DNA of 64,000 nt from Candidatus Saccharibacteria bacterium UBA6175 (GCA_002422915.1 DITV01000004.1:15888-79887); one strand, 5' to 3'; positions 1 through 7,918 are shown, counted from the stretch's first letter. Numbers and translations are program-made. Notes: generated by a model not told the origin, from the sequence alone.

Positions 1-54
1 GCCCGGACTTTCCTCTTGCGTTTGACGGCAAGCGATCGTCAAGCGAACTGCCAC
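1..54 (-). ncRNA. rnpB: RNase P RNA, 5' end only (runs off the window)
   Basis: Read on the minus strand, positions 15 to 1 give GAGGAAAGTCCGGGC, the universally conserved 5' core (CR-I/P4 strand) of bacterial RNase P RNA. Just before it a helix can form (TTGACG paired with CGTCAA), as expected for the P2/P3 region. The RNA is the catalytic subunit that matures tRNA 5' ends. A TATAAT -10 box at 60-65 (minus) sets the 5' end near 54. The rest of the molecule lies outside the window. It follows directly on the RNase H fusion gene, whose 3' end holds the promoter. Confidence 0.9.
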
Positions 55-59
55 TTATT

Positions 60-65
60 ATTATA
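60..65 (-). promoter_or_regulatory. -10 box of rnpB
   Basis: TATAAT on the minus strand, ending 6-7 nt before the predicted RNase P RNA 5' end. No good -35 is visible 17 nt upstream (TTCAGA at best). It sits across the stop codon of the upstream gene. Confidence 0.55.
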
Positions 66-966
66 CCGCAGGATCGGTTGATTCTGAACGAGCATGAGCA
101 CGAAGCTGCGCATCGAGTGTCTTATTGACCATCCCATCGGCTAGCTGGTTGAATTCACGCTGAACGTGGCTAAAGGTGACCCGCTCACATCGTTTCATGA
201 GCTCTCGAATTCGCTCATGAATAGGCCACAATTCTCGATTTTTGATCTTATAGATGCCGTTCAGTTGATTCACCACCAACATACTGTCGATTCTAAAGTG
301 AAGTTGGGTTGCGCCAAGCTCCAGTGCCTTCTCAAGCCCAATACGAACACCATGATATTCGGCCTGATTATTCGTCGTTATGCCAAGGTACTCACCGCCT
401 TCTGCAATGACCTCATTTTGCTTGTTCAAAATAACAAACCCGGCGGCAGACGGTCCAGGATTCCCTCGCGACCCACCGTCTGAAAAAATTGTCAGCGCTG
501 AATCTGATGTATTTGTGTCATCAGACTTACTAATTGTTTGCAGGGTCTCATCTGTTATTTCTTCTTGCTTTATAATTCCAAATATCAACTGTGTTAAATC
601 GGTTAATTCATCTTGTTGTTTTTCTGACATGTTCTGCCAGTGATACTTACTATAGTTTCCGCTTAGGCGCATCGGGTGTCCGTCGGCCTTTGGTGTCACA
701 ATATACACGATAACGGCATATTGAATATCACGATCGTCGTGATCGATATAGGTCACGGCATCAAACAGCTGGGCCGATTGAATATGAATACCAGCGTCGT
801 CGTGTAGGTATCGTCGTAGCGCATCTTCTGGCTGCTCGTTATACGCCAGCTTGCCCCCCGGCAGCTCATACTTCCCCAGGATAGTAGGTCGACCATTGGC
901 ACGCTTTAACAGTAGTGTCTTGCCCTCTTGGGTAATAATCGCACGGACCGAAAGTCGTTGTTTCAT
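61..966 (-). CDS. Nudix domain fused to RNase HI
   Basis: 301 aa. Residues about 1-135 form a Nudix-like domain. Its box starts correctly (G38, E44, R52) but the catalytic REUxEExGU core reads RYLHDDAGI, so the key glutamates are Tyr and Asp and hydrolase activity is doubtful. Residues about 157-290 form a complete RNase HI with FSDGGSRGNPG, and catalytic D163, E203, D227 and D277 in place. It should remove RNA from RNA-DNA hybrids such as Okazaki primers and R-loops, while the Nudix part may bind nucleotides or position substrate. An SD (AAAAGGATT) precedes the ATG, and TGC-TATACT at 996-1004 is the likely promoter. It is directly upstream of rnpB. Confidence 0.85.
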   Translation of the reverse strand: MKQRLSVRAIITQEGKTLLLKRANGRPTILGKYELPGGKLAYNEQPEDALRRYLHDDAGIHIQSAQLFDAVTYIDHDDRDIQYAVIVYIVTPKADGHPMRLSGNYSKYHWQNMSEKQQDELTDLTQLIFGIIKQEEITDETLQTISKSDDTNTSDSALTIFSDGGSRGNPGPSAAGFVILNKQNEVIAEGGEYLGITTNNQAEYHGVRIGLEKALELGATQLHFRIDSMLVVNQLNGIYKIKNRELWPIHERIRELMKRCERVTFSHVQREFNQLADGMVNKTLDAQLRAHARSESTDPAV

Positions 967-1066
967 TGTGTTTGTGTGAATCCTTTTATGCTTTTAGTAT
1001 AGCAAACTGTAAAAAGTTAAGAAGAAGTTTATGGCATCAAAAGCCTGAAGCTGCTTCAATAGATAT

Positions 1067-1297
1067 ATGAGCGAGCAGCAATACACTCATCTCCTCCGCG
1101 CCATCGCCGATATGGGCGATTCTATACTAGCTGCCACAAGGGGTTTAATTCAGGAGTCTGAAGTTCGTATCAAGCGTGAACTCATTGAATATATCGATCT
1201 GCGCTTTCGTCAAAGTGACGACATGCACCACGAAGCCCATCAGCAGATCCTTGGTACTATTTCAGACGTTATAATTCCTATGCAGCGCGCCAAATAA
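1067..1297 (+). CDS. Small helical protein of unknown function
   Basis: 76 aa, mostly helical and charged, with no membrane segment and no family I recognise. No SD is present. Instead TGC-TTCAAT at 1052-1060 ends 6 nt before the ATG, the same spacing as several clear genes here, so a leaderless message is plausible. A weak GCTCG/CGAGC hairpin follows the stop. It stands alone between divergent genes. It could still be a chance ORF, but the in-frame heptad-like pattern of the central region favours a real protein. Confidence 0.5.
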   Translation: MSEQQYTHLLRAIADMGDSILAATRGLIQESEVRIKRELIEYIDLRFRQSDDMHHEAHQQILGTISDVIIPMQRAK

Positions 1298-1336
1298 ATA
1301 TGCTCGCTTCAGGCCGAAACGAGCACTAGAACTCTA

Positions 1337-1412
1337 TGGTCAGGGTGACAAGACTTGAACTTGCGACCTCACGGCCCCCAGCCGTACGCGCTACCAACTG
1401 CGCCACACCCTG
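1337..1412 (-). tRNA. tRNA-Pro (anticodon GGG)
   Basis: 76 nt including an encoded CCA. The acceptor stem CAGGGTG/CACCCTG, the D-arm GCGCAGTTGGTAGCGC and the anticodon stem TACGG/CCGTG with loop CTGGGGG are all clear. The GGG anticodon reads CCC and CCU proline codons. Confidence 0.95.
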
Positions 1413-1589
1413 AAGGATACAAAAGACCCAGAAGTGTGGTCCTCGGCACTATGATATTCCCTCGCGTGTGCAAGGTGGTTGGCCGCAGTACTTCTCCACG
1501 GAGACGTACCATGTTGGCTTCCCTATCAATATGATATCGGAAAATCATATGCACCTCGGAACCCTCCTGGGTACTTCTTATTATACGGC

Positions 1590-2222
1590 TTATACGCGGA
1601 AGATGCCAGAAAATACGTCGATGAAGAACGCCACTGCCCCCGATATAAATGAGCCCAGCGGTCCACTCGCTAGTAGGACAATCGCGAAGATAAAAATGAT
1701 CCCAAACTGTTCAATAAAGCGCATACCGGTACGGACAAACTCCGGCGCCAATGCGTAAATCACACGAGAGCCGTCGAGCGGTGGGATGGGCAGCATGTTG
1801 AAAATGAAGAAACCAAGGTTCACCGTCACCATGGTGACGAGAATTTGGCTCAGCAGTCCTTCGGTTGGTGCGCCAAACAGCGCAAATACGCCAAAACTGA
1901 TGAACGCGATTACTAGATTGGTTAATGGACCAGCGATGGCAACAAGTGCTGCGCCCCAGTCGTCCCACTTCACCCTATCGGGATTAAACGGCACAGGTCG
2001 GGCGCCACCAAAGATCGGTGCCCCGATGACGGCAAGCCCTAAGGGCAGAAGAATGGTTAAAAACGGATCGATATGTTTAATTGGATTGAGCGTCAGTCGC
2101 CCCTGTAATTTGGCCGTGTCGTCACCGAGCCAGTAACTGGTAAAGGCATGCATCGCCTCGTGCAGCGTCATTGACACTAAAATCACGCCCACCACAATTA
2201 GTACATATGTCACGATTTCCAT
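1590..2222 (-). CDS. Site-2 protease family (M50) membrane metalloprotease
   Basis: 210 aa integral membrane protein with four or five hydrophobic segments. HEAMH at 21-25 is the zinc-binding HExxH and NMLPIPPLDG at 142-151 supplies the third ligand D150; both lie in membrane segments, as in the rhomboid-sized minimal S2P group. It probably cleaves membrane-anchored substrates such as anti-sigma factors or leftover signal peptides; the substrate cannot be told. There is no PDZ domain. The start has no SD, but TGC-TATAAT ends 7 nt upstream (2230-2238). The 177 bp on its 3' side up to the tRNA hold nothing I can identify. Confidence 0.88.
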   Translation of the reverse strand: MEIVTYVLIVVGVILVSMTLHEAMHAFTSYWLGDDTAKLQGRLTLNPIKHIDPFLTILLPLGLAVIGAPIFGGARPVPFNPDRVKWDDWGAALVAIAGPLTNLVIAFISFGVFALFGAPTEGLLSQILVTMVTVNLGFFIFNMLPIPPLDGSRVIYALAPEFVRTGMRFIEQFGIIFIFAIVLLASGPLGSFISGAVAFFIDVFSGIFRV

Positions 2223-2229
2223 TGGTCTT

Positions 2230-2238
2230 ATTATAGCA
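2230..2238 (-). promoter_or_regulatory. Extended -10 promoter of the M50 protease, leaderless
   Basis: TGC-TATAAT on the minus strand, 7 nt before the ATG at 2222. Transcription would start at or next to the start codon. It is back to back with the rpmB promoter. Confidence 0.7.
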
Positions 2239-2240
2239 GC

Positions 2241-2269
2241 TTGACTCTGAGAGGTAAAAAGGGTAAAAT
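2241..2269 (+). promoter_or_regulatory. rpmB promoter
   Basis: TTGACT, 17 bp, TAAAAT. The start site is expected near 2276, giving a leader of about 30 nt with SD AGAGG before the bL28 ATG. Confidence 0.75.
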
Positions 2270-2307
2270 GAGTACCATTGTCTAAGAAATAACTAAGAGG
2301 TACTCAA

Positions 2308-2502
2308 ATGACAGCTCGATGCGAACTCACCGGAAAAGGAAAGCAATTTGGCAACAATGTTAGCTTCTCTTTGCGTCGCACCAATCGTGTCTTCAAGCCA
2401 AACCTTCAAAAGAAAACATTTGAAGTTGACGGCAAGAAGGTCACCATGGTACTCAGCACCCAAGCGATCCGAACGCTGAAGAAAAAAGGCATCCTCGCCT
2501 AA
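2308..2502 (+). CDS. rpmB: Large-subunit ribosomal protein bL28
   Basis: 64 aa, the usual length. It opens with the family signature MTARCELTGKG and has the characteristic NNVSFSLRRTNR and RTLKKKGI segments. It is a late-assembling 50S protein. SD AAGAGG lies about 9 nt before the ATG, and a classical promoter (2241-2269) and intrinsic terminator (2519-2551) make it a single-gene transcript. Confidence 0.97.
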   Translation: MTARCELTGKGKQFGNNVSFSLRRTNRVFKPNLQKKTFEVDGKKVTMVLSTQAIRTLKKKGILA

Positions 2503-2518
2503 GCCAGTATGGCATATA

Positions 2519-2551
2519 AAAATCCCGCTCAGTGAGCGGGATTTTATTTTT
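2519..2551 (+). terminator. rpmB terminator
   Basis: Perfect 10-bp stem AATCCCGCTC/GAGCGGGATT with an AGT loop, followed by TTATTTTT. Confidence 0.93.
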
Positions 2552-2567
2552 GTCGTGTCACACTCCT

Positions 2568-3203
2568 CTAGCTTCGAGTAACGGTAACAATCGTCAACGA
2601 TTCTGGCAACGAGCCCGCCTGCTTAAGCTTGTACTTTGCCATTTCTTCAACCGGCGCGCCGAGCTCTTTAACAAATACCTCTAGGCTGTCCTGTGGAACT
2701 TCATATTTCACCGCAGGGTCGGCATAGTGAATGGGGATGACTACTTTTGGATCAATCTTGCGCGTCAAACTCGCCGCACCGGTTGCATCGAGCGTGTAGC
2801 CGTTGCCGCCAACCGGAATAATCAGCACATCGATCACGCCAAGCTCCTCCAGTTGATCGTCACTCACCTTTTCAAAGATATTGCCAATCACCGCAATGCG
2901 GATATCATGGGCGGCCACTCGGTACATGGTGGCGCGATTTGGCTCAGTTTCGGCATCAAGATGACGCTGTGCGGCGATTCCCTTGATATCGAACTTGGCG
3001 ATGCCGTACTCACCCGGACCTTCAATGTTTAGTTTCGCAGCCGATGATGCCAATGCAAATCGCGCTTCGGTAGCGAGTTCGATCTGGTCTTTGGTCGAAA
3101 GATCTTTCAATCCCACAACCGAAAGTTTCGGATCGACATAAATCGTCGCCTGCTTTGTGCCCAGCACAACAGCGTTACCGCCCTTATATTCAATTTCCAG
3201 CAT
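2568..3203 (-). CDS. Metallo-beta-lactamase-fold protein lacking the HxHxDH motif
   Basis: 211 aa, similar in layout to the UlaG-like lactamase_B_3 group: beta-rich N-terminal half, GPGEYGI, then IDVLIIPVGG and a C-terminal VVIPIHY. The zinc-binding HxHxDH motif is absent, so a hydrolase activity typical of the fold cannot be assumed. The final His in IPIHY is kept. SD AAAGGAGA precedes the ATG. The winged-helix gene upstream is 13 bp away on the same strand, so the two are probably co-transcribed. Confidence 0.75.
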   Translation of the reverse strand: MLEIEYKGGNAVVLGTKQATIYVDPKLSVVGLKDLSTKDQIELATEARFALASSAAKLNIEGPGEYGIAKFDIKGIAAQRHLDAETEPNRATMYRVAAHDIRIAVIGNIFEKVSDDQLEELGVIDVLIIPVGGNGYTLDATGAASLTRKIDPKVVIPIHYADPAVKYEVPQDSLEVFVKELGAPVEEMAKYKLKQAGSLPESLTIVTVTRS

Positions 3204-3215
3204 ATTCTGTCTCCT

Positions 3216-3824
3216 TTATTTCTGACCGAGGACGTTATCTTTATCAATCGCAACGGTATGCTTGGTATTCAAAATTTCAGTTATAAACTTATCACGAATG
3301 CTCAACCGATAGTAGAACTCATCGTATGGAATGACCGTATAGTTGAGTTCTCGACCCTCAATACGTTCAATCACGGCAATCGCGGCCTTGGCGCGAGCGA
3401 CGGGCACATTACCTACAAGGAGGACATCGACCGAGCTGGTTGAGCCCTTAACGAGCACACCCGCAAGTATCGCCACACGAAGTGACGAAATGTCTGAAAC
3501 CGCGGCAATGTATTGCTCGTTCACCATATCGGATTGAGAAACGACCGCTGCATTCGTAGCGTGAATCGGTTCATTCGCAAAGATGGCGCGAAGTGCGGTG
3601 TAATACTCATACCGTTGATTGACTTCATAGTACAGCTTATTATCGGCCCCTTCACTGGTAATCACGCCGACATTCAGCATGTTCGCAAGCTCACGGCGGA
3701 CCGAATTAATTTGCTCGTCGATTAAGCGGGTAATTTCACGCACGTAAAAAGATTGTCCAGGATGATTCAAAAAGAGGTGGAGTAATTTCACCCGTGTCTT
3801 TGAGCCGAACAATGCATCAATCAT
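3216..3824 (-). CDS. Winged-helix protein with nucleotidyltransferase-like C-terminal domain
   Basis: 202 aa. Residues about 1-80 form a winged helix-turn-helix (IDALFGSKTRVKLLHLF, then YVREITRLIDEQINSVRRELANM). The C-terminal part (VLVKGSTSSVDVLLVGNV) resembles a minimal nucleotidyltransferase fold with G-S and a D-x-L strand. I chose the ATG at 3824 because a strong SD (GAGAGGG) sits 7 nt upstream; the ATG 21 nt earlier has none and overlaps this SD. A transcriptional regulator or a toxin-antitoxin-like sensor are both possible. Confidence 0.75.
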   Translation of the reverse strand: MIDALFGSKTRVKLLHLFLNHPGQSFYVREITRLIDEQINSVRRELANMLNVGVITSEGADNKLYYEVNQRYEYYTALRAIFANEPIHATNAAVVSQSDMVNEQYIAAVSDISSLRVAILAGVLVKGSTSSVDVLLVGNVPVARAKAAIAVIERIEGRELNYTVIPYDEFYYRLSIRDKFITEILNTKHTVAIDKDNVLGQK

Positions 3825-3862
3825 AACTATTCCCTCTCGAATCACTTTCGTGTTCTATCATA

Positions 3863-4732
3863 TCACGACTTGTTCACAAGAGCGAGGCGACGATCAATCA
3901 GTTGCTCAGCTTCTTGAAGATCTGCCCAGTGAATGAATGAACGGCGCTTAAACCAGGTCAGCTGGCGCTTCGCGAGCTGCCAATCAGCGGTCACAAATGC
4001 AGCTTTCAGTTCATCGGGCGAAAGCTCACCCTCATGATAGCGTCGAACGAGCCGGAAGATATTTCCTGTCATCGCCTCACTGTCCCAGCCGTATCTTTTA
4101 GCAAGCTGGAGTGCCTCTTCTATCATCCCGCGTTCGAACAACTTCTGAGCCCGACCCGCAATGCGTTCTCGTAGCTCGCTAGCATCTGTTGCTATTCCAA
4201 CAACGTAAGTTTCAGGGTGTGGAGCCTCCCTTCTCTTGGTGTTAACCCCTTGCTGCTCGATCGCACGAATCACATAGCGCTTGTTCTGTGAGTTATTAGG
4301 AATCACAACGTTGTGTTCATTGCAATATATATGGAGTTGTTCTAATGTCATCGTTGTGAGGAAGTCACGATATTCTTGTGTCATGTCTGAGCTAAATTGG
4401 TACTCAAGAATAACGGCGTCAACGTAGAGTCCGGACCCGCCTACCAAAAATGGCACCTTCCTACGAGCCCGAATGTCGGCGATTTTCTCGTGCGCATATG
4501 CTTGAAAATCCGCAGCCGTAAATCGCTCGCCCGGCTCAACTAGGTCAATACCCCAATGCGGAACTCGTGCTTGATCTTCTTTCGATGGCTTTGCCGTGCC
4601 AATGTCCATGTGCCGATAGATCGTCCGTGAATCAGCACAAATAATCTCGCCATTATGCCGCTCAGCCAATCGAATGGCCAAATCAGACTTGCCACTCGCC
4701 GTCGGGCCAACAATCACTATTAAGGGCGCCAT
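3863..4732 (-). CDS. miaA: tRNA dimethylallyltransferase
   Basis: 289 aa. P-loop GPTASGKS at 9-16, then CADSRTIYRHMDIGTAKPS, VGGSGLYVDAV and the C-terminal QLAKRQLTWFKRR, all MiaA hallmarks. It transfers a dimethylallyl group to A37 of tRNAs reading codons that start with U. It is somewhat shorter than typical enzymes (about 300-320 aa). It overlaps the alkyltransferase-like gene by 13 bp and is the last gene of the thrS-to-miaA operon. Confidence 0.96.
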   Translation of the reverse strand: MAPLIVIVGPTASGKSDLAIRLAERHNGEIICADSRTIYRHMDIGTAKPSKEDQARVPHWGIDLVEPGERFTAADFQAYAHEKIADIRARRKVPFLVGGSGLYVDAVILEYQFSSDMTQEYRDFLTTMTLEQLHIYCNEHNVVIPNNSQNKRYVIRAIEQQGVNTKRREAPHPETYVVGIATDASELRERIAGRAQKLFERGMIEEALQLAKRYGWDSEAMTGNIFRLVRRYHEGELSPDELKAAFVTADWQLAKRQLTWFKRRSFIHWADLQEAEQLIDRRLALVNKS

Positions 4733-5034
4733 CGTCGCTCCTCGAAGTCTTCAACGCGCTGCTCTGAGCAAGGCACTCCTTCAGCAATCAAATCTCGAGC
4801 ATGTGCTTCTCGCCCACCCGGATACCCGCTGGCCAGGCCACCCTTGGCATTCACGACACGCTGCCATGGCAGTGTTGGATCACCAAAATGCGCAATGCCA
4901 CCCACCGTTCGTGCGGCACCAGCATGGCCGGCAAGTGCCGCAATATCACCGTAAGTACTTACGAGGCCCTCTGGGATCTGCTGAACAAGCCGTTCGACGT
5001 CTTCTCTAAATGAACTAGCGGCTAGCTTCTGCAT
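4720..5034 (-). CDS. Alkyltransferase-like (ATL) DNA repair protein
   Basis: 104 aa, matching the C-terminal DNA-binding domain of MGMT. The active-site PCHRV is PWQRV at 56-60, so the alkyl-accepting Cys is Trp. The Arg finger (R42 in ARTVGGIA) and the recognition-helix region are kept. This is the signature of ATL proteins, which bind O6-alkylguanine without repairing it and hand the lesion to nucleotide excision repair. The start at 5034 has SD GGAG 9 nt upstream; a longer reading to 5121 would run deep into the neighbour. It overlaps the nucleotidase gene by 20 bp. Confidence 0.85.
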   Translation of the reverse strand: MQKLAASSFREDVERLVQQIPEGLVSTYGDIAALAGHAGAARTVGGIAHFGDPTLPWQRVVNAKGGLASGYPGGREAHARDLIAEGVPCSEQRVEDFEERRWRP

Positions 5035-5650
5035 CGAGAAATGCTCCGATTTCCTGCCATGATGGCATGCGAATAACCGCCTTATCGACACCTTTCTGAT
5101 TCCATGGGTAGCCAGGGTCAAACAGGAGCGTTGCTATGCCAACACGAGCGAGTTCGTTGGCATGCGCTGGCAAATCTTCAACGAAGTGAGTGAGCTCTAA
5201 GTCAAGCGCAACATCGGCTTTGCTCGCTCGCCGCCCATCATGCTCAAAGTGATCTACGCAGAAGAGCGTGTCCTTATGAAACACACCATGATACTGAGTA
5301 TCAAGAAGTGCTAACGTTTGAGTGCGTATCGCTTCAGATCGGCCAGTTACCGCAAACAGTTGATGTCCACGAGACTGAAGGTGATGTAGCTGCTCTTTTG
5401 CGCCTTCAATCGGAAGCACTCCTTGATTGAACGCATCACCTGCCATGTCGCCGACGACTCGATTCACCAACACCGACATGTCATCGCTTTTCCATTTTGT
5501 AGCCCATGTTGCTTTGTCGGAAAAGTCATACCAATCCTCAAGACTAAGGTCAGTTCCATGTGCCTTGTTATACAGCTCGATCGAACGATGAGCTGATTGA
5601 AACAGCGCATCATCGATATCCACCCCGATACGAAGGATTCGTTCGGGCAT
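5015..5650 (-). CDS. HAD-family 5'-nucleotidase (NT5C-like)
   Basis: 211 aa. HAD motif I is GVDIDDALF (D11, D13), motif II is VTGRS, motif III is the Lys in RASKADVALDL and motif IV is FVEDLPAHA. The small helical cap and EDLPAHAxEL motif match the 5'(3')-deoxyribonucleotidase subgroup, which dephosphorylates nucleoside monophosphates. The start codon overlaps the thrS stop at 5650. The exact substrate is not determined by sequence. Confidence 0.8.
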   Translation of the reverse strand: MPERILRIGVDIDDALFQSAHRSIELYNKAHGTDLSLEDWYDFSDKATWATKWKSDDMSVLVNRVVGDMAGDAFNQGVLPIEGAKEQLHHLQSRGHQLFAVTGRSEAIRTQTLALLDTQYHGVFHKDTLFCVDHFEHDGRRASKADVALDLELTHFVEDLPAHANELARVGIATLLFDPGYPWNQKGVDKAVIRMPSWQEIGAFLDAEASR

Positions 5651-7461
5651 TACGAGACCTTTTGCAAGAAGTCCGCTAATTGGTCGAGGGCGACCTTTTC
5701 TTCACCAGTTTGGGTACGGACACTTACCTGTCGGGCTTCGGCATCTTGCGGGCCAACAATCAGCTGAACAGGGATCTTCATCCCAGCGGCTTCTCGGATC
5801 TTTTTGCCCAGTGATTCATTGCGGTCATCGACTGTATAGCGCAGCTCGTTGTACTTCACCGGTTCAGCCAACACAATGCCATCGAGGATGGTACGGATTT
5901 CAGCGACATAGTCGTTCACGTTGTCGTTAATCGTGAGTACGCGCAGTTGCTCGGGCGCAGCCCAGAATGGGAACCAGCCTCCAGTATGTTCGATAAAGAC
6001 ACTCAGGAAGCGTTCGATCGAGCCGAGCAAAGCACAGTGAATCATCACAGGGGTTTGGGCAGAGCCGTCATGGTCGGTGTAACTCAGGCCGAAACGGTGC
6101 GGTTGGACAAAATCAAGCTGCACGGTGGCGACTTGGTGTTCACGGCCAATCGCATCGGTCGCCATAAAGTCGATCTTTGGACCATAGAAAGCGGCCTCGC
6201 CGGCAACTTCGTAATACTCAAGGCCAGTCATTTCAACGGCAGCCTTCAGTTGCTGTTGGGCGGTCTCCCAGAGGGCTATTTCGCCCAGGTAGCCTTCGCT
6301 TTCATCGCGATATGACAGCCGGACGCGCAGCGACATGCCGATCTTCTCGTAGAGTTCACGGGCGCTTACCAAAAGATTATTAATTTCCTGCTCAATTTGA
6401 TCGGGTCGGGCAAACACGTGGCTGTCGTCTTGGGTTAATGAACGGACGCGGTTCAACCCGCCCAACTCACCCGTCTTTTCGTCACGATAGTCGGTGGTTG
6501 TTTCAAGGAATCGGACGGGCATATCGCGGTAACTGCGTGGTTGTGACGCAAAAATTTGGGTGTGGTGCGGGCAGTTCATCGGCTTTAGGGCAAACTCATC
6601 GCTGGTTTCTTGGCTGGTCACCAAGAAGAGCTCGTCGCCAAATTTTGCCCAGTGGCCTGATGTTTCGTAGAGGTCTTTCTTGGTAATGTGCGGGGTCCAG
6701 ACCTTCTGGAAACCATAGCGCTGGCGTAGTTGGTTTGAATAGCTACTCATCAGGTCGCGAAGAATCGTCCCGCGTGGGGTAAAGAGTGGCAGGCCGGGGC
6801 CCACTAATTGCGAAACGGTGTAAAGATCAAGGTCACGGCCAAGTTTGCGGTGATCACGTTGCTTAGCGGCTTCGAGGCGCTCGAGGTATTGATCAAGCTC
6901 TTCTTGGGTCGCAAAGGCAACGCCGTAGAGCCGTTGCATCTGAGGGTTGCCTTCTTTTCCTCGCCAATAGGCACCGGCAACGCGCTGGAGCTTAAAGGCA
7001 CCCACTTCTTTAGTGTTTGCCACATGAGGGCCGCGACATAAATCAACAAAGTCACCATTCTTATAGAACGAAACACTCTCAACAGCAGACTCGCCATCAC
7101 CGGCAAGGCCAAGCTCATCGGCATCAAGATCTTTGGCAATCGTGGTACCTGCGCGGCCAAGGTCGTTTAACAGTTCTTCTTTATAGGGCTGGTTGTTCTG
7201 CTGCGCCCATTCAATCGCCTGTGCAATCGGCATCTCAAAGTGCTCAAACTCCTGGCCAGCATTGATAATCGTGCGCATCTGCTTCTCGATACGTTTGAAA
7301 TCGCCTTCAGAGATGCTCTGTTCACCAAGATCAATATCATAATAAAAACCGTTCTCTACCACTGGGCCAACCCCAAACTTGGCCTCGGGCCAGAGTTGTT
7401 TAACGGCGGCGGCGGTAATGTGTGCGAGACTGTGTCGCATCGCGTGAAGTGAGTCGTTCAT
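5650..7461 (-). CDS. thrS: Threonyl-tRNA synthetase without TGS domain
   Basis: 603 aa. It begins directly with the editing domain (MRHSLAHI at 8-15, and DLCRGPHV), so the N-terminal TGS domain of about 60 residues found in most ThrRS is missing. The class II catalytic core is complete, with zinc-site regions MNCPHH, DDSHVF and MIHCALLGSIERF, followed by the anticodon-binding domain. It charges tRNA-Thr and edits mis-charged Ser. The start has no SD; TGC-TAAAAT at 7471-7479 ends 9 nt before the ATG, so the message is nearly leaderless. It heads the operon running to miaA. Confidence 0.97.
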   Translation of the reverse strand: MNDSLHAMRHSLAHITAAAVKQLWPEAKFGVGPVVENGFYYDIDLGEQSISEGDFKRIEKQMRTIINAGQEFEHFEMPIAQAIEWAQQNNQPYKEELLNDLGRAGTTIAKDLDADELGLAGDGESAVESVSFYKNGDFVDLCRGPHVANTKEVGAFKLQRVAGAYWRGKEGNPQMQRLYGVAFATQEELDQYLERLEAAKQRDHRKLGRDLDLYTVSQLVGPGLPLFTPRGTILRDLMSSYSNQLRQRYGFQKVWTPHITKKDLYETSGHWAKFGDELFLVTSQETSDEFALKPMNCPHHTQIFASQPRSYRDMPVRFLETTTDYRDEKTGELGGLNRVRSLTQDDSHVFARPDQIEQEINNLLVSARELYEKIGMSLRVRLSYRDESEGYLGEIALWETAQQQLKAAVEMTGLEYYEVAGEAAFYGPKIDFMATDAIGREHQVATVQLDFVQPHRFGLSYTDHDGSAQTPVMIHCALLGSIERFLSVFIEHTGGWFPFWAAPEQLRVLTINDNVNDYVAEIRTILDGIVLAEPVKYNELRYTVDDRNESLGKKIREAAGMKIPVQLIVGPQDAEARQVSVRTQTGEEKVALDQLADFLQKVS

Positions 7462-7470
7462 ATACGGTTC

Positions 7471-7479
7471 ATTTTAGCA
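7471..7479 (-). promoter_or_regulatory. Extended -10 promoter of thrS
   Basis: TGC-TAAAAT on the minus strand, 9 nt before the ATG, with no clear -35. It is back to back with the tRNA-Val promoter (TTGCGC, 17 bp, TATGCT, 7486-7514). Confidence 0.6.
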
Positions 7480-7525
7480 TGAATCTTGCGCCCTGACCCC
7501 TATTTTGGTATGCTGGTACGAGTTC

Positions 7526-7602
7526 GGGTCCTTAGCTCATTTGGCTAGAGCGCCTCATTGACGTTGAGGAGGTGAGAGGTTCAAATCCTCTAGGACCCAC
7601 CA
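7526..7602 (+). tRNA. tRNA-Val (anticodon GAC)
   Basis: 77 nt with encoded CCA. Acceptor GGGTCCT/AGGACCC, anticodon stem CCTCA/TGAGG with loop TTGACGT, and T-arm GAGAGGTTCAAATCCTC. It is followed by a terminator hairpin at 7613-7640. Confidence 0.96.
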
Positions 7603-7612
7603 TCGACCATTC

Positions 7613-7640
7613 AAAGCACTCCATCGGGGGTGCTTTTGTT
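7613..7640 (+). terminator. tRNA-Val terminator
   Basis: Hairpin AAAGCACtCC/GGgGTGCTTT with an ATCG-centred loop, then TTGTT. Confidence 0.8.
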
Positions 7641-7734
7641 ATCCCCTTCCCGCTTTCGCTTTTCCACATTGGGAAAACGGCCAACCAAGCATAGCTTATA
7701 TCACAGGCGGTATTTCACGTGGAGCCATGTTCCA

Positions 7735-7763
7735 TTGACAATATATAACGATTATGCTACTAT
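7735..7763 (+). promoter_or_regulatory. Promoter of the 40-codon unit
   Basis: TTGACA, 17 bp, TACTAT, with TGC directly before the -10. The start site falls on or next to the ATG at 7770. Confidence 0.8.
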
Positions 7764-7769
7764 GTATCT

Positions 7770-7892
7770 ATGGGTAATACACAACAGAGTACAACCATTC
7801 AACCATCAGCATTAGATCGCTTTACACTCTCATTCGAATACGACCGTACGATCCAAGAGATTCGTCGTGACGTCCGTCATCGAACCATGTAA
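7770..7892 (+). CDS. Small leaderless ORF (40 aa) or small RNA, unknown
   Basis: ATG at 7770 opens 40 codons ending TAA at 7890-7892. The product is hydrophilic, starts MGNTQQSTTIQPSALDR and ends with an arginine-rich RRDVRHRTM; no family is recognised. It lies exactly between a consensus promoter (7735-7763) and a strong terminator (7919-7949), so a transcript of about 175 nt is well supported. Whether the product is the peptide or the RNA is open. The remaining 7641-7734 and 7893-7918 hold nothing else I can see. Confidence 0.5.
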   Translation: MGNTQQSTTIQPSALDRFTLSFEYDRTIQEIRRDVRHRTM

Positions 7893-7918
7893 TCGTCCGG
7901 TATAAACGACAGATAGAG

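Noticed and set aside
1369..1554. A 61-codon minus-strand frame overlapping tRNA-Pro.
   Set aside because: Its end is the tRNA sequence itself, no SD, no recognised protein features.
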